A stretch of 14,638 nucleotides of DNA from Gammaproteobacteria bacterium. GTDB taxonomy: Bacteria > Pseudomonadota > Gammaproteobacteria > Berkiellales > Berkiellaceae. Every line of letters begins with the position of its first letter. Position 1 is the stretch's first letter. The stretch spans positions 1 to 14,638 of the forward strand of contig VGTX01000008.1 in assembly GCA_016874315.1 (NCBI GenBank). The letters are read 5' to 3'. Below are positions 13,998 to 14,638 of this stretch, piece by piece. The notes below the pieces were generated by a model. That model saw only the letters and a list, made by a program, of their open reading frames with translations, was not told the DNA's origin and did not search any database. The position numbers and the translations under genes are program-made.

Positions 13998-14638
13998 AAC
14001 GCCAATATGATAAGAATCATAGAGCTGACAAAGCACTCCAGCTTTGCTCGATCCATCTAGCTTGGTAATAATTAAACTCGATAGATTGAGTGCTTCGTGA
14101 AAAATTTTTACTTGTTGTAACATATTTTGACCCTGCGAACCATCTAATATCAAAATTGTTCGAATTCGGGAAATATCGACTTTACGCTCTACAATCTTTT
14201 TCATCTTAATCAACTCACTCATCAAATTCTTATGAGTTTGTAGTCGACCTGATGTATCTATAATAATGCATGGTCGATCGTAATGAGCCAATGCTGCATC
14301 AATTCCTTGAAAAATGACGGCTCCAGGATCGGATAGGGTTGACTCAAAATACGGGCAGTTTACTCGTTTCGCCCATGTTACTAATTGATCGACCGCACCT
14401 GCACGATATGTATCGGCGGGAATGAGATAGGGTGTGCGACCCATCTGCTCACGTACATATGTTGCTAATTTTGCTGCCGTTGTTGTCTTACCCGAGCCGT
14501 TTACTCCAACCAAGAACAATACATCAAAATCTGTAGCCATTTCTTGAGTGGGAGGTAAGCGCTCTTTTAAATATGCATCTATCAGTGTGATACGATCTTT
14601 GGCCTCTTTTGTGATCTGAGCTTGTAGCTGTTGCATAA
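13995..14638 (-). CDS. ftsY: signal recognition particle receptor FtsY, 5' end outside the window, C-terminus cut by an in-frame TGA
   Basis: FtsY is the SRP receptor GTPase that docks ribosome-nascent chains at the inner membrane. About 214 codons are visible: the end of the N domain, G1 VLFLVGVNGSGKTTTAAKLA, DTYRAGAVDQL, G3 DTSGRLQTHKNLMSEL, ILDGSQGQN and G4 TKLDGSSKAG. NLMSEL after DTSGRLQ points to FtsY rather than Ffh. The frame then reads DSYHIGV followed by TGA, where E. coli has an arginine (FGIPIRYIGVGE), so G5 (GVGE) and the last helix would be lost. The homologous frame continues to the cca overlap. The cause may be a sequencing error, a recent nonsense mutation, or readthrough. 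TGA is a normal stop in neighbouring genes. The true start is beyond 14638; the ATG at 14636 is internal. Confidence 0.9.
   Translation of the reverse strand, partial: MQQLQAQITKEAKDRITLIDAYLKERLPPTQEMATDFDVLFLVGVNGSGKTTTAAKLATYVREQMGRTPYLIPADTYRAGAVDQLVTWAKRVNCPYFESTLSDPGAVIFQGIDAALAHYDRPCIIIDTSGRLQTHKNLMSELIKMKKIVERKVDISRIRTILILDGSQGQNMLQQVKIFHEALNLSSLIITKLDGSSKAGVLCQLYDSYHIGV

Noticed and set aside
13693..14010. 105-codon plus-strand open frame across the cca/ftsY junction
   Set aside because: It is antisense to two well-conserved genes, has no start signals, and its protein looks like a random reverse translation.
13995..14638. TGA read as tryptophan (alternative genetic code)
   Set aside because: TGA is the natural stop of hemL, plsY, yqeY and cca here, TGG is used freely for tryptophan, and the ftsY position is not a tryptophan in the family.
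1..14638. Mobile element, CRISPR, phage or defence island
   Set aside because: No transposase, integrase, spaced repeats, terminal inverted repeats or defence domains were seen; nearly all genes are conserved core genes.

Overview
This window looks like ordinary chromosome from an AT-rich gammaproteobacterium (G+C in the high thirties by eye). The rpsU-yqeY-dnaG-rpoD macromolecular-synthesis order, an FtsY/FtsE/FtsX cluster, RsmJ, and E. coli-like HemL, TsaD and PlsY support this. Low G+C, tight packing, a worn DapF and a broken ftsY hint at a host-associated or intracellular lineage, perhaps Legionellales/Coxiella-like. That placement is inference. I see no rRNA, tRNA, CRISPR array, insertion sequence, phage gene or toxin/defence module.

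Layout. (1) 1-1573: leader and hemL (+), preceded by an interrupted palindrome over a candidate promoter and followed by a hairpin terminator. (2) 7191-1562 on the minus strand: rpsU, yqeY, dnaG and rpoD, then a DapF-like protein lacking most catalytic and substrate-binding residues and a short DsbB-like membrane protein. (3) 7192-7310: a divergent, AT-rich promoter region. (4) 7311-9011 (+): tsaD and plsY. (5) 14638-8921 (-): ftsY (5' end outside the window), cca, rsmD, ftsE, ftsX, rsmJ and a MidA-family methyltransferase, nearly all overlapping or separated by about ten bases. The last gene of this block runs tail-to-tail into plsY with a 91-base antisense overlap.

How the genes relate. Block 2 links ribosome assembly (bS21), replication priming (primase) and housekeeping transcription (sigma-70). 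Block 5 joins membrane targeting (FtsY), divisome activation (FtsEX), tRNA CCA-end maturation (Cca) and two 16S rRNA methyltransferases (RsmD, RsmJ). TsaD makes the t6A tRNA modification, PlsY starts phospholipid synthesis, and HemL supplies 5-aminolevulinate for haem.

The clearest anomalies are an in-frame TGA in ftsY just before its conserved C-terminal GVGE motif, with the frame otherwise open to the ATGA overlap with cca; the degenerate DapF; the palindrome at hemL; and a strong excess of the words GATCG/CGATC across the window. I found no multi-gene system that looks new.
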